DNA of 13,403 nt from Bacteriovoracaceae bacterium (lineage in GTDB: Bacteria > Bdellovibrionota > Bacteriovoracia > Bacteriovoracales > Bacteriovoracaceae): the NCBI GenBank assembly GCA_023151145.1, contig JAKLJM010000022.1:1-13403 (forward strand), read 5' to 3'. Shown in pieces: positions 12,294 to 13,403 of this stretch (within the stretch, counting starts at the first letter, position 1; each line of letters begins with the position of its first letter). The position numbers and the translations under genes are program-made. The notes beneath the pieces were generated by a model, which searched no databases, was not told the origin of the DNA, and worked only from the letters and a program-made list of their open reading frames with translations.

Positions 12294-12920
12294 ATGATGA
12301 TAAAGACCAACCCTAATCAATTTCCAGCAGAAGATCGTGAAATCCTTCTAGAACTCATTGATTATTTATCAAAAAATCCCAGTATCTTCATTGATCCTCA
12401 AAAAATTTTACGTCATCGTGGTCTAAGTAGTAAAAAAATCCTTAGTCTATTTGAATTCTTAGAAAAGGAAAAAATTGGTAAGAAAATTTATCCTTTTCAA
12501 TCGTCAAATATGGCCGTCAAACTCATTCCACATTTCAAATTTTACTTTTTTGATCATTCTCTTTTCAAAGACCAATCCTCCCTTTTTCGTCCCGACCAAA
12601 AAGGAGCATTGCTCGAACAAGATTTCTTCTCAAGAATCTATGAAGATAATCTTCTGATAAATACTTTTAGAACCACTGATTCTATAGAAGTCGATTTCAT
12701 CATTCAAAAAATTGATTCAGATGTCTTATGGGCCTTTGAAATCAAAAAAGATCAGTTCATCTATGCAGCCGATCTTGCGGGCCTGCACTATTTTGACAAA
12801 AATTTTTCAGGAGAAAAATCTCTCATCGTCGCCCATTGTGGCAGCAGAAATAATTTTGAAGGAAAAATTCATGTTATGCCAATAGACGAAGCGATTAAAG
12901 CCTTTCAACAGGTGACCTAG
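12294..12920 (+). CDS. Standalone winged-helix plus PD-(D/E)XK protein, like the C-terminal part of DUF4143 ATPases
   Basis: A 208-residue soluble protein. Residues 12-68 look like a winged helix (ILLELIDYLSKNP, then LSSKKILSLFEFLEKEKIGK and a PF turn). Residues 80-185 follow the DUF4143/DUF234 plan of AAA ATPases: FYFFDHSLF, GALLEQDFFSRIY (E108), an R126 in place of the usual WR, SIEVDFII (D134), and AFEIKKDQ (E149, K151). E, D and ExK are the catalytic pattern of PD-(D/E)XK nucleases. The AAA+ domain (Walker A and B) usually found before this module is absent, and there is no room for it upstream. It may be a remnant of a longer ATPase, an antitoxin-like or regulatory protein, or an independent nuclease. 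The start is either of two adjacent ATGs. Confidence 0.7.
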   Translation: MMIKTNPNQFPAEDREILLELIDYLSKNPSIFIDPQKILRHRGLSSKKILSLFEFLEKEKIGKKIYPFQSSNMAVKLIPHFKFYFFDHSLFKDQSSLFRPDQKGALLEQDFFSRIYEDNLLINTFRTTDSIEVDFIIQKIDSDVLWAFEIKKDQFIYAADLAGLHYFDKNFSGEKSLIVAHCGSRNNFEGKIHVMPIDEAIKAFQQVT

Positions 12921-12945
12921 AAATATCAAGACCTTAATCACATAA

Positions 12946-12999
12946 GACATATGTCCTATTCCTTTATTTCTTAAAACTATTCGAATTCCTATGACATAG
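12946..12999. promoter_or_regulatory. Two dyads upstream of the EptA-like gene
   Basis: GACATATGTC (12946-12955, extended imperfectly by ATA/TAT on each side) and CTATG-A-CATAG (12989-12999) lie about 40 bp apart in the 119-bp gap before 13040. The two share the ATGACA/GACAT core. A regulator of envelope stress or metal response would fit such a gene, but no known box was recognised. Confidence 0.3.
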
Positions 13000-13039
13000 A
13001 TCAGATGATTTCTTTCAAGAATTCATTGAATCTCTTTCC

Positions 13040-13403
13040 ATGAACAAAAAATTATCAATAAATATCTATTTATTTTCTGCGATTCTATCGCTTGTTTTGA
13101 GCACTATTTTAAATTTTGCTTTTTATAAAAATCTCCTCAAAACATACCCCCTAGATGGCAATATTGTTTTTCTCAGTTCTGTAGCACTCTTGTTATTCCT
13201 GCTCTTTTTTATCTTTATTAATCTCATTAGAGTTCGTCGATTTAACTACCACTTCCTTTTTTTCTTCTTTCCCGTAATTTTGATTATTGCTTACACCATG
13301 AACACTTACGGTACAATTTACGATGATGCCATGATCATTAATATTCTTCAGACAAATAGCGAAGAAACCCTAGAGCTTTTGAGTTTGACCTTTTTCATGT
13401 ACT
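13040..13403 (+). CDS. EptA-like lipid A phosphoethanolamine transferase, N-terminal part
   Basis: The frame from ATG 13040 stays open to the window end (121 codons seen). It has hydrophobic segments at about 8-27, 43-63 and 71-88. The motifs are those of the EptA/EptB N-terminal domain: LNFAFYKNLLKTYPLD (about 24-39) and YGTIYDDAMIINILQTN-EETLELL (about 90-114). In that family this membrane part precedes a periplasmic sulfatase-like domain that transfers phosphoethanolamine from phosphatidylethanolamine to lipid A or related acceptors; the catalytic domain is outside the window. No clear ribosome binding site is visible. Its presence indicates a Gram-negative outer envelope. Confidence 0.85.
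   Translation, partial: MNKKLSINIYLFSAILSLVLSTILNFAFYKNLLKTYPLDGNIVFLSSVALLLFLLFFIFINLIRVRRFNYHFLFFFFPVILIIAYTMNTYGTIYDDAMIINILQTNSEETLELLSLTFFMY

Noticed and set aside
12933..12975. PmrA box before the EptA-like gene
   Set aside because: One CTTAAT is present, but the second half is missing at the required spacing.

Overview
This AT-rich window (GC roughly in the mid-30s percent by eye) has tightly packed, mostly single-gene units on both strands, lipoprotein and Sec signals of Gram-negative type, and the N-terminus of an EptA-like lipid A modification enzyme. The mix (subtilase, secreted nuclease, lipoproteins, Kup, CNMT/Cfa-like methyltransferase with DUF1295, SLT-like lipoprotein) would fit a low-GC member of the Bdellovibrionota (Bacteriovorax/Halobacteriovorax-like). 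That assignment is an inference from general character; no rRNA or marker gene is present. I saw no tRNA, rRNA, CRISPR array, prophage or complete insertion sequence.

Layout. 1-470: the C-terminal end of a subtilisin-like protease and a DUF1653 gene (+), closed by a hairpin terminator whose loop is the stop codon. 461-925 (-): a secreted staphylococcal-nuclease-like enzyme. 1070-2971 (+): a two-gene unit of a cyclopropane-synthase/CNMT-like methyltransferase and a DUF1295 membrane reductase-like protein, probably lipid-modifying. 2975-4603 (-): a large putative lipoprotein with an R-S-ExE ADP-ribosyltransferase signature. 4677-5339 (-): a small SAM methyltransferase with a degenerate catalytic motif, divergent from a DUF1232 membrane protein (5372-5725, +). 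5750-7642 (-): the kup potassium transporter, whose reading frame holds two in-frame TAA codons close to the N-terminus. 7784-8122 (+): a thioredoxin-like protein. 8239-8886 (+): an SLT-like lipoprotein. 9085-9252 (+): a 55-residue membrane protein behind a leader rich in GGA motifs. 9356-9739 (-): a small zinc-ribbon protein. 9944-11101 (+): a secreted metallophosphoesterase. 11102-11244: a structured intergenic region. 11245-12228 (-): an HDAC-family deacetylase. 12294-12920 (+): a standalone winged-helix plus PD-(D/E)XK protein resembling the C-terminal part of DUF4143 ATPases. 13040-end (+): the N-terminus of an EptA-like phosphoethanolamine transferase.

Many products are exported or envelope-associated: protease, nuclease, ADP-ribosyltransferase-like protein, SLT-like protein, phosphoesterase, lipid methyltransferase with DUF1295, EptA. 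I see no single long operon; only 1-451 and 1070-2971 look co-transcribed. The observations most worth following are the doubly interrupted kup frame, the predicted ADP-ribosyltransferase lipoprotein, the ATPase-less DUF4143-like nuclease, the GGA-rich leader, and several hairpins placed over gene ends.
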